Shown here one piece after another: positions 26,751 through 35,843 of a stretch of 48,368 nt of DNA (position 1 is its first letter; every line of letters starts with the position of its first letter). The DNA is from Bradyrhizobiaceae bacterium. GTDB lineage: Bacteria > Bacteroidota > Ignavibacteria > Kapaibacteriales > Kapaibacteriaceae. The notes beneath the pieces are model-generated. The model saw nothing but the letters and a program-made list of their open reading frames with translations. It did no database searches and had not been told where the DNA came from. The translations under genes and the position numbers were made by a program. The stretch is from positions 1 through 48,368 of the forward strand of contig JAGFIZ010000020.1 in assembly GCA_024103135.1 (NCBI GenBank), in the 5' to 3' direction.

Positions 26751-27685
26751 TTGGCCGCTCGCCTTCTCTGATACTGTTGCCAGTATGGGTGCAACATCCT
26801 GTGCCAGATGCTGCGATTCATTGTTACACGCCGTAGCGTCGACCAAGGAATTCGTACTCGCTCATGACGATAGGCTTTGTTAGCAGCTCGCAACGCATCC
26901 TTGTAGGAGAGCAGGACGAATCGGATATTGAGTCGATGGTAGACTGCAGACATGGCCATGACGAGACCTGCGACCATTGATCGATAGGCGGCAGCCAACG
27001 GAGGCCAGTACTTCCATTGCAACCGAAAGGCCTGCACAAGCTGAATCTTCCACCGATGGTTCATGTCGCGAGCTTGTACAAAGGCGTTGAGGTGTATTGC
27101 ACATAGTCGAGGGACATAGGTCATGCGACCACCAAGCATGAGCATGCGGATACTCACCTCGTCCTCTTCGTAATAAAAGGCATCCCAAAAACCACCAGCC
27201 TTCAAAAAGACATCCCGTCGTAAGAGAGCGGCACAACCAAAGAAAGTGCTATACGGGTATCCTTCGAACGGCTCTGGTCCCTCCGGTATCCTATGCGGAT
27301 AGTAGTGAAGCAGGTCAAAATTGATCGTTGCTGCACGGATCTCACAACTCACGGAAACCAGATCTGGATTGGCATCCAGTATTCTACACGCTTCTTCAAT
27401 GGTGGTTGGCGTCTCGGGATATGCATCATCATCGGTGCGCCATAGGTATTCACCACGACCAGCTTGTGCTGCGGCGTTCAATGCGAGCGGACCAATGTTT
27501 TCTTTGAATGAGAGTACTTGAATATGCGGAAAGTCCCGACGTAACATCTCTAATGTATCGTCGGAACTTCCGTTGTCAGCGACAATAATTTCAAGGTCTT
27601 TTAGGGTTTGCTTTTCATACTCCCTTAGACACTGTGCAAGTACTGCTGAACGGTTCCTCGTAGCAATAATGACCGTTACACTCAT
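26747..27685 (-). CDS. Glycosyltransferase family 2 protein
   Basis: A 312-residue GT-A enzyme. The N-terminal nucleotide-binding strand is SVTVIIATRNR, the first Asp is in EIIVADNGSSDDT and the metal-binding DxD is in WRTDDDAYP. GGFWDAFYYEEDEVSIRMLM is the typical acceptor-side motif (ED box). A hydrophobic segment (about 235-255) may attach it to the membrane. ATG 27685 fits the family better than ATG 27706, and a TATATTTG box lies between the two, 4 nt before 27685. It leads a two-gene unit with the GT4. Confidence 0.88.
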   Translation of the reverse strand: MSVTVIIATRNRSAVLAQCLREYEKQTLKDLEIIVADNGSSDDTLEMLRRDFPHIQVLSFKENIGPLALNAAAQAGRGEYLWRTDDDAYPETPTTIEEACRILDANPDLVSVSCEIRAATINFDLLHYYPHRIPEGPEPFEGYPYSTFFGCAALLRRDVFLKAGGFWDAFYYEEDEVSIRMLMLGGRMTYVPRLCAIHLNAFVQARDMNHRWKIQLVQAFRLQWKYWPPLAAAYRSMVAGLVMAMSAVYHRLNIRFVLLSYKDALRAANKAYRHERVRIPWSTLRRVTMNRSIWHRMLHPYWQQYQRRRAAK

Positions 27686-27689
27686 CGAA

Positions 27690-27697
27690 CAAATATA
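27690..27697 (-). promoter_or_regulatory. -7-like element TATATTTG before the GT2 gene
   Basis: Exact TAnnTTTG match on the minus strand, 4 nt from the ATG at 27685; implies a leaderless transcript and decides this start over the earlier in-frame ATG at 27706. Confidence 0.4.
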
Positions 27698-27750
27698 CCC
27701 ACCCATCCGTGTGATACTTGCGATATTTGCTGACTGTTATGTACCATCCC

Positions 27751-27758
27751 TAAGCTTG
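27751..27758 (+). promoter_or_regulatory. -7-like element TAAGCTTG before kbl
   Basis: TAAGCTTG (TAnnTTTG with one C) lies 2 nt before the kbl ATG. Another ATATTTG lies at 27723-27729, 31 nt before the ATG, and could instead be the promoter with a short leader. Confidence 0.3.
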
Positions 27759-27760
27759 CT

Positions 27761-28960
27761 ATGTACTCTTCCATCAAAACACAACTTCAGTCAGAACTGG
27801 CCTCGATCCGTGAGGCAGGACTCTATAAAAACGAGCGAGTCATCACCTCACCGCAAGGTCCGGAGATCACCGTTCAGGGTAGGCAGACGCCAGTGTTGAA
27901 CTTCTGTGCCAACAACTACCTCGGACTCAGCAGTCACCCCGAAATGATCAAGGCCGCTCACAAGGCATTGGATGAGCATGGCTTTGGCATGAGCAGTGTT
28001 CGCTTTATCTGTGGTACGCAGGACATCCATCTCGAGCTGGAACGCCGGATCTCAGAGTTCTGTCATACGGATGATGCCATACTCTACGCTGCCTGCTTCG
28101 ATGCGAACGGTGGGGTGTTCGAGCCACTGCTTGGCGCCGAGGATGCCATCGTCAGCGATGCCCTGAACCATGCCTCGATCATCGATGGTGTGCGCATGTG
28201 CAAGGCAAAGCGTTACCGGTACGAGAGTTGTAACATGACGGAGTTGGAAGAGCAGTTGAAGCAAGCACGTGCCGATGGTGCTCGGAACATCATCATTGCA
28301 ACGGATGCCGTGTTCTCAATGGATGGCACCATTGCACCCCTCGATAGAATCTGTGACCTGGCAGATACCTACGAAGCCCTCGTGATGGTTGATGAATGCC
28401 ATAGTATGGGATTCATGGGCAAGAACGGTCGGGGCGTAGTGGAACATTGTGGTGTGACTGGAAGAGTTGATATCATTACTGGAACTCTTGGCAAGGCGCT
28501 GGGAGGGGGCATTGGAGGCTTCACTACCGGTAGGAAGGAAATCATCGAAATCCTCCGTCAGCGCTCGCGTCCGTATCTCTTCTCCAATTCCCTACCGCCC
28601 GCCATTGTCGGTGCAGGCATCAGAATGTTCGAGATCCTGAGTTCAACGACAGAATTGCGTGATACTCTTGAGTCCAATACCGTCTACTTCAGAGAGGGGC
28701 TCACGTCACTCGGATTCGACATTATTCCTGGAACTCACCCAATTACGCCTATCATGCTCTATGATGCTCGCCTGGCTCAAGACATGGCAGCACGCTTGCT
28801 TGACGAAGGTATTTACGTTGTTGGGTTCTTCTATCCCGTCGTACCGAAGGACAAAGCACGAATTCGCGTTCAGGTGTCGGCAGCTCACACTCGTGAACAT
28901 CTTGACCGTGCCATCACAGCATTTGGCAAGATCGGTCGAGAACTAGGAGTACTCTCATGA
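27761..28960 (+). CDS. kbl: Glycine C-acetyltransferase (2-amino-3-ketobutyrate CoA ligase)
   Basis: A 399-residue PLP enzyme, nearly collinear with E. coli Kbl (398). It cleaves 2-amino-3-ketobutyrate with CoA to glycine and acetyl-CoA, the second step of threonine breakdown. Signatures: [15 protein letters not shown] [44 protein letters not shown] [19 protein letters not shown], and the PLP lysine in [13 protein letters not shown]. The usual partner threonine dehydrogenase is not adjacent; the 3' neighbour is a hydroxyacyl-CoA dehydrogenase, overlapping by ATGA. Confidence 0.96.
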   Translation: MYSSIKTQLQSELASIREAGLYKNERVITSPQGPEITVQGRQTPVLNFCANNYLGLSSHPEMIKAAHKALDEHGFGMSSVRFICGTQDIHLELERRISEFCHTDDAILYAACFDANGGVFEPLLGAEDAIVSDALNHASIIDGVRMCKAKRYRYESCNMTELEEQLKQARADGARNIIIATDAVFSMDGTIAPLDRICDLADTYEALVMVDECHSMGFMGKNGRGVVEHCGVTGRVDIITGTLGKALGGGIGGFTTGRKEIIEILRQRSRPYLFSNSLPPAIVGAGIRMFEILSSTTELRDTLESNTVYFREGLTSLGFDIIPGTHPITPIMLYDARLAQDMAARLLDEGIYVVGFFYPVVPKDKARIRVQVSAAHTREHLDRAITAFGKIGRELGVLS

Positions 28961-29778
28961 CCATTGGAATATGTGGTGCTGGCATTATGGGGCGCGGTAT
29001 AGCGCTGAATGCCGTGCTATGCGGACATGATGTGGTGCTCGTCGACGTGAGTGATACCGTTAGGCAAGCCGCCAGCGAATGGGTCTCGCAGCAACTAGAT
29101 AAGGCGATTGAGAAGAAGAAACTTTCGGCGGACGACAAGCCAGGATTGATGTCGAAACTTGTCGTCGCCGACAACGTTTCAGCGTTCGCAGCTACTGATC
29201 TGGCCATCGAAGCAGTTGTAGAGAAGGCAGACGTTAAAGTCCAGGTTCTCTCATCGATCGAGGCCGTCCTCCCAGCAACGTCGATTCTTACAACGAACAC
29301 CTCAAGTATTTCGATTGCATCCTTGTCAAAACATTTGATTCGGCCAGCGCAGTTTGCCGGACTACATTTCTTTAATCCAGCCCATATCATGAAGCTGGTT
29401 GAAGTCATTCGTGGTCCACGGTCCAGCGACGACACGATTCAGCGTTGCGTTGATCTAGCCGTGAGCTTAAACAAGACCCCTGCTGTTGCAAAGGACGTTC
29501 CTGGTTTCATCGTGAATCGGGTAGCACGGAACTACTATAACGAGGCCCAACGCATTGTTATGGAGCAGGCCTCGAACCCAGCGCAGGTGGATGTTCTGAT
29601 GAAGGGCATTGGCTTTCGAATGGGTCCGTTTGAACTAATGGATCTGATTGGTGTAAGCACTAACCTCGATGTCACCACGAGTCAGTGGCAACAGTTCTAC
29701 ATGGAACCGCGCTTTACGCCATCCTTATTGCAGAAGCAGATGGTAGATGCTGGCCTGAAGTTCACTGATGGAGAGTGA
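28957..29778 (+). CDS. 3-hydroxyacyl-CoA (3-hydroxybutyryl-CoA) dehydrogenase, short C-terminus
   Basis: A 273-residue NAD-dependent enzyme of fatty acid or butyrate metabolism. Residues 1-25 are the Rossmann motif [13 protein letters not shown]; the catalytic Ser, His, Glu and Asn are in [24 protein letters not shown] and FIVNRV. Family members usually end with a GRKTGKGFY-type tail; here the protein stops at LKFTDGE, about a dozen residues early, and no frameshifted tail can be recognised downstream. It overlaps kbl by ATGA. Acetyl-CoA from Kbl might feed this pathway (inference). Confidence 0.88.
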   Translation: MTIGICGAGIMGRGIALNAVLCGHDVVLVDVSDTVRQAASEWVSQQLDKAIEKKKLSADDKPGLMSKLVVADNVSAFAATDLAIEAVVEKADVKVQVLSSIEAVLPATSILTTNTSSISIASLSKHLIRPAQFAGLHFFNPAHIMKLVEVIRGPRSSDDTIQRCVDLAVSLNKTPAVAKDVPGFIVNRVARNYYNEAQRIVMEQASNPAQVDVLMKGIGFRMGPFELMDLIGVSTNLDVTTSQWQQFYMEPRFTPSLLQKQMVDAGLKFTDGE

Positions 29779-29813
29779 TTGACAGGTTCCAACTACCATC
29801 CTCCAAAGAACTA

Positions 29814-31034
29814 ATGAACCATTGGTTACTCTCACATCGTCTGTTCACGTCGCTCCGTACGGATGGCTTTGCCCGCTTTGTGAACATTGTGAGCGTTTCT
29901 GCTATCTGTCTAGGCACGCTGTCGTTGTTGCTTAGTCTTTCGATCCTCAACGGATATGAAGAACGCATTCTCGAGACGGCAACGCAGTTTACATCACACG
30001 TAGAAATTCGAAGTAGTGCCTTGGATGGTATTACACTTTCACCATCGGAAGTGCAGCGTATTCGTGAGTTGCAGGGCGTCGTGTCCGTTGACAGCATCCT
30101 TATGCGTGAAGCGTTGATTCGCACTCGAACAGGCATTGATGGAGTGGTCATACACGGCATGAATGCTGAGAGGATTCAGCAGTTGAAACCAGCACTCATA
30201 TCAGGAACACTGCCAGCGGACGCAACGTGTGTGATTGGTGAAGCCTTGGCACGGCGCCTGTCACTTGGAATTGGAGACAGCGTCTTGTTCTACTCGATGT
30301 CGGCACAGACACCGACGGCTGACAGTATCGCTGCACCTCCTGTCCCGTCTGCAACACTGTTCACGAGCACGATCTCTGGAATAGTTGCAACTGGGATGCA
30401 GAGCGTTGATGCCAGTATGATTGTGATGCCCAAACGGTCGCTATCAACAGCAACGGGTAGTACGACAGGTCAGGTGACCATGTTGACGTTGGAGTTGGCG
30501 AATCCCGACAGAGCCGATATCACGGCGGTGGCCTTGCTCACGATTCTCCCGCCACAATACCAGATTGTTACGTGGAAAGATCGCTACGCTAGTGTTGCAA
30601 ACTGGATCGAGTTACAAAAGCAGCCGATCCCAATTGTTCTGGGTTTGATCAGCATCGTTGCGGCATTCTCCTTGGTTAGTACGCTGTTGGTCGGCGTAGT
30701 ACTCAAGACGCGTTCCCTTGCAATCCTAGCATCGCTGGGGATGCCGTACTCAACTCTTACTGGGCTGGTTCTAAGAAGAGGCCTGTGGCTTGGATTTGTC
30801 GGTACAGCCCTCGGCTGCAGCGTAGCCGCCCTGCTGATTGGCATTCAGCATACGTGGCATGTGCTTAGACTCGATGGTGCGATTTACTACGTGTCTACCC
30901 TACCGGTTTCGTTATCCATCGCCCCCTTCATTCTTGTTCCACTCAGTACCATGCTCCTTGCGGCCATAGCGACCATCGTACCAATGGTGGTCGTTGCCCG
31001 ACAGCGTATCGTTCGAGGAATTCAATTCCGTTAA
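29814..31034 (+). CDS. LolC/LolE-type ABC transporter permease (FtsX family)
   Basis: A 406-residue inner-membrane protein of the lipoprotein-release/MacB permease family. One N-terminal span (NIVSVSAICLGTLSLLLSLS) is followed by a large periplasmic domain (about 55-270) and three C-terminal spans (IPIVLGLISIVAAFSLVSTL; GLWLGFVGTALGCSVAALLI; SIAPFILVPLSTMLLAAIA). The start MNHWLLSHRLFTSL aligns with related LolE N-termini; a GTG at 29775 overlapping the previous stop as GTGA is an alternative and would add 13 residues. No LolD-type ATPase is adjacent. Confidence 0.85.
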   Translation: MNHWLLSHRLFTSLRTDGFARFVNIVSVSAICLGTLSLLLSLSILNGYEERILETATQFTSHVEIRSSALDGITLSPSEVQRIRELQGVVSVDSILMREALIRTRTGIDGVVIHGMNAERIQQLKPALISGTLPADATCVIGEALARRLSLGIGDSVLFYSMSAQTPTADSIAAPPVPSATLFTSTISGIVATGMQSVDASMIVMPKRSLSTATGSTTGQVTMLTLELANPDRADITAVALLTILPPQYQIVTWKDRYASVANWIELQKQPIPIVLGLISIVAAFSLVSTLLVGVVLKTRSLAILASLGMPYSTLTGLVLRRGLWLGFVGTALGCSVAALLIGIQHTWHVLRLDGAIYYVSTLPVSLSIAPFILVPLSTMLLAAIATIVPMVVVARQRIVRGIQFR

Positions 31035-31061
31035 ACATTTAGCGAGGCTGACGTCCACCTC

Positions 31062-31084
31062 CGTCCATGCACGTGGCATGGACG
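31062..31084. terminator. Hairpin between convergent permease and doxX-family genes
   Basis: CGTCCATGC, loop ACGTG and GCATGGACG form a perfect 9-bp stem in the 77-nt convergent gap. There is no T run on the plus strand, so termination strength is uncertain. Confidence 0.45.
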
Positions 31085-31111
31085 TGAGACAGCTAGCTAC
31101 TGTAGTACTGT

Positions 31112-31561
31112 CTAGTACAGACTATTCGGTGCCTTGTTGAACGGACGCTCGAACAGGTAGTGATCAACGCTCAGTCTACCTGGGCCAAGACAGAAAATGT
31201 AGGCGCTCAAAACCAGGAAAATGAGTCCCTTTTCTTGTGCAGCAAAGAACGGTGCCCCGTAACTCCACACAAAGGTGATGATGAAGAACAGCACCATCAT
31301 TGCAAATGCCGTTGGACGTGTGAAGAGTCCTACGACAAGGAGTATGCCACCGGCAAACTCCGTGAAGATGGCCATGAAGGCCTGAAGGTAAGGGGCTGGC
31401 CAGCCGCGGTCGACTATACCTTGGGCGAAAGCATCGATGCCACCGAAGAGTTTTTGACCACCGTGTCCAATGATGAGAGCACCAACGAATACTCGAAGGA
31501 TTGTTGGCCATGCACCCTGTATCCATGGCTGCGTGAGAATCTCAGGCCTGATCAACTTCAT
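31112..31561 (-). CDS. DoxX family membrane protein
   Basis: A 149-residue protein with four likely membrane spans ([20 protein letters not shown]; the [13 protein letters not shown] region; [33 protein letters not shown]). The first span with [10 protein letters not shown] and the final GRLSVDHYL are typical of the DoxX/YphA group, often linked to redox or thiol stress, though no single function is established. The ATG overlaps the purL 3' end by 20 nt, suggesting translational coupling to purL. Confidence 0.88.
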   Translation of the reverse strand: MKLIRPEILTQPWIQGAWPTILRVFVGALIIGHGGQKLFGGIDAFAQGIVDRGWPAPYLQAFMAIFTEFAGGILLVVGLFTRPTAFAMMVLFFIITFVWSYGAPFFAAQEKGLIFLVLSAYIFCLGPGRLSVDHYLFERPFNKAPNSLY

Positions 31562-33770
31562 AGCTGTGCTCCAGAATTGATGGCAATGATGTTTCGAAGG
31601 CGTTGCGCAAATCCTCGATCGACTCGTCTACCAACTGATCAATGACCATACGGGTTCCACCGGTTGTCCCGATCACCATGGTGGGAATACCCAACTCTGC
31701 TGCTCGGTTCGTAAACGATTGTACGGAAGCTGATGCCACTTCTACGATGATCCTGCTCTGCGCTTCACCAAAGATGTGACCTGCCGTGTGGTCAACTGGG
31801 AACGTACCGTTAATGCCAATACCGCCAAAGGTCATCTCGGTGAGTGCAATCAGGAATCCTCCATCGGAACAGTCGTGAGCGGATGTTACAGTGCCCGATT
31901 GAATGCTCTCCAGAATGAATCGTTGGAGTTTGACCTCGTTGTCCATATCCAACTTTGGTGCATCACCCAGCAGTCGTCCACGAATTGTTTTCTGATACTC
32001 GCTACCGCCAAGCTCTTCCGTCTGCCAGCCAACCAACACAGCCGTAGAACCTTCTGCGACAAATCGGGCACCGACAGTTTTGTCAACATCGTCAATAATG
32101 CCAAGCATGCCGATTACCGGTGTTGGATAGATGGCATTGTGTTGACTTTCGTTATGGAAGCTTACGTTACCACCAGTGACGGGTGTATCAAGCTTCCTAC
32201 ACATGTCGCCCATACCGCGTATGGCTTCGGCGAACTGCCAATACACTTCTGGATCGTACGGATTGCCAAAGTTCAAACAGTTGGTGATGGCTACGGGTAA
32301 TGCGCCAACGCATACACAGTTGCGAGCTGCCTCGGCAACGGCAATGGCGCCGCCAACGTAAGGGTTCAAGTAGACGAATCGAGAGTTGCAATCGGTGCTG
32401 ACAGCTACGGCCTTACCAGGAAGCTCCTTGATGCGAATGACGGCTGCATCGCCACCCGATCGCTGCATGGTGTTGGTACCGACTTGTGAATCGTATTGCT
32501 CATATAACCATCGTTTGGACGTTATGGTTGGGGCTGCCAACAAGCGGTAGAGTGCTTCAGTACATTCTTGTTGCGAAAGCGGGAGTCCTCTGTCGGTAGG
32601 TTTCCTCGTAAGGGACAAGTACTCCGGTTCACGTTGCTCGCGTACATAGACGGGGGCACCACCGCCAAGAACTAACGACGCCGCAGGGATCGATGCTTCA
32701 GTGATGTTGTTCTTCACGATCGTGAGCAGTCCATCATCGGTAACCACACCGATTTCGGTAAACGGTACGTCCCATGCCTGACAAATAGCTGCAGCTTGTT
32801 CTTCCTTGCCAGCATGCACTACAACGAGCATGCGCTCCTGACTTTCGCTGAGCATGATCTCGTAGGCCGACATGTCGGCCTCGCGCAACGGCACCTTGTC
32901 GAGATTGATGCGCATGCCAACGCCACCCTTCTCGCTCATCTCGCTTGTCGAGCAACTGATGCCTGCAGCACCCATGTCCTGCATTCCATAGACAACACCT
33001 GCCTGGATAAGCTCAAGCGTGGCTTCCAGCAGGAGCTTCTCTGCAAAAGGATCACCTACCTGAACGGTGGGCCGCATATTCTCCGTCTGCTCATCGAACT
33101 CGCGCGATGCCAACAGCGATGCTCCATGTATGCCGTCCCTGCCCGTGGAACTGCCCATGATGAAGACCTTGTTGCCGACTCCGCCTGCGGTAGCACTGGT
33201 CATGTGGCTTGTGTGCACGACACCGACGGCCATGGCATTGACCAACGGATTATCCGTGTAGCATCGGTCAAAGTATACTTCCCCACCAACGGTTGGAACA
33301 CCAAAACAGTTTCCGTAGTGACTGATGCCTTCGACAACACCACGGACAAGGTACTTGGTCCGCTCCGTGTCAGGTTCACCAAAGCGTAGTGAGTTTAACG
33401 CAGCGATTGGTCGTGCACCCATCGTGAAGATGTCACGGAGGATTCCACCAACTCCCGTAGCAGCTCCTTGAAATGGTTCAACTGCCGAGGGATGGTTGTG
33501 CGATTCAATTTTGAATGCAACTCCATAGCCCCCTCCCATATCAACGACGCCAGCATTCTCTTGTCCAGCTTCGACGAGCAGTCGTCCACCAGACCGTGGT
33601 AGCGTCTTGAGTTGGAGTATGCTGTTCTTGTACGAGCAATGCTCGCTCCACATCACGGAAAAGATTCCAAGCTCCGTGTACGTAGGCGTCCGCCCTAGCA
33701 CGTCAAGGATGCGTTGATACTCATCGGCTGTTAAGCCAAGCGACTTTCCGGTTTCGACGGTGATTTCCAT
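31542..33770 (-). CDS. purL: Phosphoribosylformylglycinamidine synthase subunit PurL
   Basis: A 742-residue small-type PurL (needs PurQ and PurS as separate subunits) that makes FGAM in purine synthesis. Motifs: [13 protein letters not shown] near the N-terminus, [37 protein letters not shown] and, in the second half, HDCSDGGF. The ATG at 33770 removes an unusual 11-residue lead from a longer in-frame start at 33803 and matches family N-termini. ATATTTG lies 3 nt before this ATG on the coding strand. An AGGGGGCT octamer is in the coding strand at 33527-33534. purQ and purS are not in the window. Confidence 0.96.
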   Translation of the reverse strand: MEITVETGKSLGLTADEYQRILDVLGRTPTYTELGIFSVMWSEHCSYKNSILQLKTLPRSGGRLLVEAGQENAGVVDMGGGYGVAFKIESHNHPSAVEPFQGAATGVGGILRDIFTMGARPIAALNSLRFGEPDTERTKYLVRGVVEGISHYGNCFGVPTVGGEVYFDRCYTDNPLVNAMAVGVVHTSHMTSATAGGVGNKVFIMGSSTGRDGIHGASLLASREFDEQTENMRPTVQVGDPFAEKLLLEATLELIQAGVVYGMQDMGAAGISCSTSEMSEKGGVGMRINLDKVPLREADMSAYEIMLSESQERMLVVVHAGKEEQAAAICQAWDVPFTEIGVVTDDGLLTIVKNNITEASIPAASLVLGGGAPVYVREQREPEYLSLTRKPTDRGLPLSQQECTEALYRLLAAPTITSKRWLYEQYDSQVGTNTMQRSGGDAAVIRIKELPGKAVAVSTDCNSRFVYLNPYVGGAIAVAEAARNCVCVGALPVAITNCLNFGNPYDPEVYWQFAEAIRGMGDMCRKLDTPVTGGNVSFHNESQHNAIYPTPVIGMLGIIDDVDKTVGARFVAEGSTAVLVGWQTEELGGSEYQKTIRGRLLGDAPKLDMDNEVKLQRFILESIQSGTVTSAHDCSDGGFLIALTEMTFGGIGINGTFPVDHTAGHIFGEAQSRIIVEVASASVQSFTNRAAELGIPTMVIGTTGGTRMVIDQLVDESIEDLRNAFETSLPSILEHSYEVDQA

Positions 33771-33866
33771 AGGCAAATATCGGTAGGGCACGGCACAATG
33801 CATGTGCTGAGCTCTTGTTGTTGACCAATGATGCCATCGTTGCTGCGACGCAGCAGACGTTGAAGA

Positions 33867-35315
33867 CTATTCAGCTGGCGCAGCGTCTACAGGCTTCCGA
33901 CGATGTTGCTCCTGGACGAAACCACTCCCTGCAATTGCGGCAACGGCCTCGAGATAGCCAGCTGGCCATGGAATGGGCCAATGCTCTGCAACGAATCCTG
34001 TGCTGTAGTGACCTGATCGAAACGGTTCACTGTCGATGGTCAGTCTGCAGAACGGGATGGTAGTCTTCAGTCCACCCAGATGATAGCCGTCCAAAGCCTT
34101 CAGCGTGAGCTCGATGCAGGCTTCGCGCGTGGGAGCCCACGTTATGAGCTTTGCCACCATTGGATCGTAGTGGACGCTGATTTCGGAACCAACTTCTACA
34201 GCGTGGTCATGACGAATACCATTGCCGCTTGGCAACTCCAACAACGTAATCTTGCCAACATCGGGCAAGAAATCGGCATACACGTCTTCGGCACATACCC
34301 GACATTCGATGGCATGTCCACGTGGCTGTGCAATCTGCTCCTGGGTGATGGTAAGGGGCTCACCACTTGCAATGCGTAGCTGTTGTTCGACGAAGTCGAC
34401 GCCACTAATGGCTTCGGTGACCGGATGTTCTACTTGGAGACGTGTGTTAACCTCCATGAAGTAGAACTCTCCACTAGCATCAAGTAGAAACTCCAAGGTG
34501 CCGGCATTGGTGTAGTTGGCTGCGGTAACCAGACGTGATGCTGCCTCGCCCATGGCCTTGCGTAGCTCTGGAGTGATGGCGGTAGATGGACTTTCTTCGA
34601 TGACCTTCTGGTGTCGGCGTTGTACGGAACACTCGCGCTCCGGGAAATACAACACCGTCCCATGATGATCGGCCAGAACTTGTATCTCGATGTGTCGTGG
34701 CTTTTGAACGTACCGCTCGATAAACACTCGTTCGTCGTTGAACGCCGTCAGCGCCTCGCCTTGGGCAAGCTTAAAGGCCTGCTCAAGGGCAGTGGGCTCC
34801 GACACAATACGCATGCCCTTACCACCACCACCGGCCGCAGCTTTGATAATGACGGGATAGCCGATCTGATCAAGAAGCTCCTTGGCCTCGGCGAATGAGG
34901 CAATGGCACCAACACTTCCAGGGGCAATGGGAACCTGACTCTTAATGGCTAGATCGCGGGCGGCCGTCTTGTCGCCTAGCATTTCAATAGCCGTCGGTGA
35001 TGGACCAACGAACACCCTGCCAGCATCGATCACTGCTTGAGCAAAGACAGCATTCTCACTGAGGAAACCATACCCAGGGTGCACGGCTTCTGCACCCGTC
35101 TCCTCCATCACCTTGAGTACCTTGTCAATCACCAGGTAGCTCTCACGTGGTGTGAATCCGCCAATACCCACAGCAAGGTCGGCCTCTCGCACATGCAATG
35201 CCCGTGCATCAGCATCGGAATAGATGGCAATGGTCTTCACCCCAAGGTTCTTGCAGGTACGAATGATACGGCGAGCAATCTCACCTCTGTTGGCGATAAG
35301 TAGCGAACTGATCAT
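33867..35315 (-). CDS. accC: Biotin carboxylase subunit of acyl-CoA carboxylase
   Basis: A 482-residue ATP-grasp biotin carboxylase that carboxylates the biotin of a carrier protein. N-terminal ISSLLIANRGEIA, the ATP-grasp glycine loop AAAGGGGKGMRIV and the MEVNTRLQVEHPVTE catalytic motif are intact. It could be acetyl-CoA carboxylase AccC (accD is at 16948-17829) or the carboxylase of a propionyl/methylcrotonyl-CoA enzyme, but no BCCP domain is fused and no carboxyltransferase is adjacent. ATG 35315 is preferred to an in-frame TTG two codons upstream. A short hairpin (TGCTGC, GAC, GCAGCA at 33841-33855) lies just after the stop. Confidence 0.9.
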   Translation of the reverse strand: MISSLLIANRGEIARRIIRTCKNLGVKTIAIYSDADARALHVREADLAVGIGGFTPRESYLVIDKVLKVMEETGAEAVHPGYGFLSENAVFAQAVIDAGRVFVGPSPTAIEMLGDKTAARDLAIKSQVPIAPGSVGAIASFAEAKELLDQIGYPVIIKAAAGGGGKGMRIVSEPTALEQAFKLAQGEALTAFNDERVFIERYVQKPRHIEIQVLADHHGTVLYFPERECSVQRRHQKVIEESPSTAITPELRKAMGEAASRLVTAANYTNAGTLEFLLDASGEFYFMEVNTRLQVEHPVTEAISGVDFVEQQLRIASGEPLTITQEQIAQPRGHAIECRVCAEDVYADFLPDVGKITLLELPSGNGIRHDHAVEVGSEISVHYDPMVAKLITWAPTREACIELTLKALDGYHLGGLKTTIPFCRLTIDSEPFRSGHYSTGFVAEHWPIPWPAGYLEAVAAIAGSGFVQEQHRRKPVDAAPAE

Positions 35316-35392
35316 GATCAAAAGTACGGACCGGGCAGTGCATCCCAGGTGCCATGCACAAGGTGGTTGACGGCTGTGCCGTAATTTGGGGC

Positions 35393-35839
35393 ATGAATCT
35401 CACAGAACAAATCAATGCTGACATCAAGGAAGCCATGAAGTCGCGTGATGCGCTGCGCCTGGAGACGCTGCGGTCCATCAGAGCAGGAATCCTTGAGTTT
35501 GAGAAGAGTGGTGCAGGCCGAGACCTGACGCCCGATGACGAGTTTAAAATTTTGAACTCAGCGGCGAAGAAGCGTCGTGATGCGATTGACCTTTACGTAC
35601 AAAACGGTCGCACCGATGCTGCCGCCAAGGAACAAGCAGAATTGGACATTATCAAGTCCTACCTCCCGGAGCAGATGAGTAACGACGATGTCAGAGCTGC
35701 CATTGCGGCCATCATCAGTGAGGTTGGTGCTACAGCTCCCTCGGATTTCGGCAAGGTCATGGGTGCAGCGATGAAGTCCTTGAAAGGCAAGGCCGACGGC
35801 GCGGTTATTCAGTCGATAGCCAAGGAATTGCTTGGCTAG
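35393..35839 (+). CDS. yqeY: GatB/YqeY domain protein
   Basis: A 148-residue YqeY family protein, related to the tRNA-binding tail of GatB. Start LTEQINADIKEAMKSRD, middle NSAAKKRRDAIDLY and the C-terminal DFGKVMGAAMKSLKGKADG are family hallmarks. Its function is not firmly established; a role in tRNA-linked amidation or translation is assumed. ATG 35393 fits the family; an earlier in-frame ATG at 35354 would add 13 residues. TAATTTG lies 4 nt before the chosen ATG. It is divergent from accC and 4 nt upstream of mutS2. Confidence 0.88.
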   Translation: MNLTEQINADIKEAMKSRDALRLETLRSIRAGILEFEKSGAGRDLTPDDEFKILNSAAKKRRDAIDLYVQNGRTDAAAKEQAELDIIKSYLPEQMSNDDVRAAIAAIISEVGATAPSDFGKVMGAAMKSLKGKADGAVIQSIAKELLG

Positions 35840-35843
35840 TCAC

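Noticed and set aside
33841..33855. Hairpin TGCTGC-GAC-GCAGCA after accC as a terminator
   Set aside because: Stem is only 6 bp and has no T run on the minus strand.
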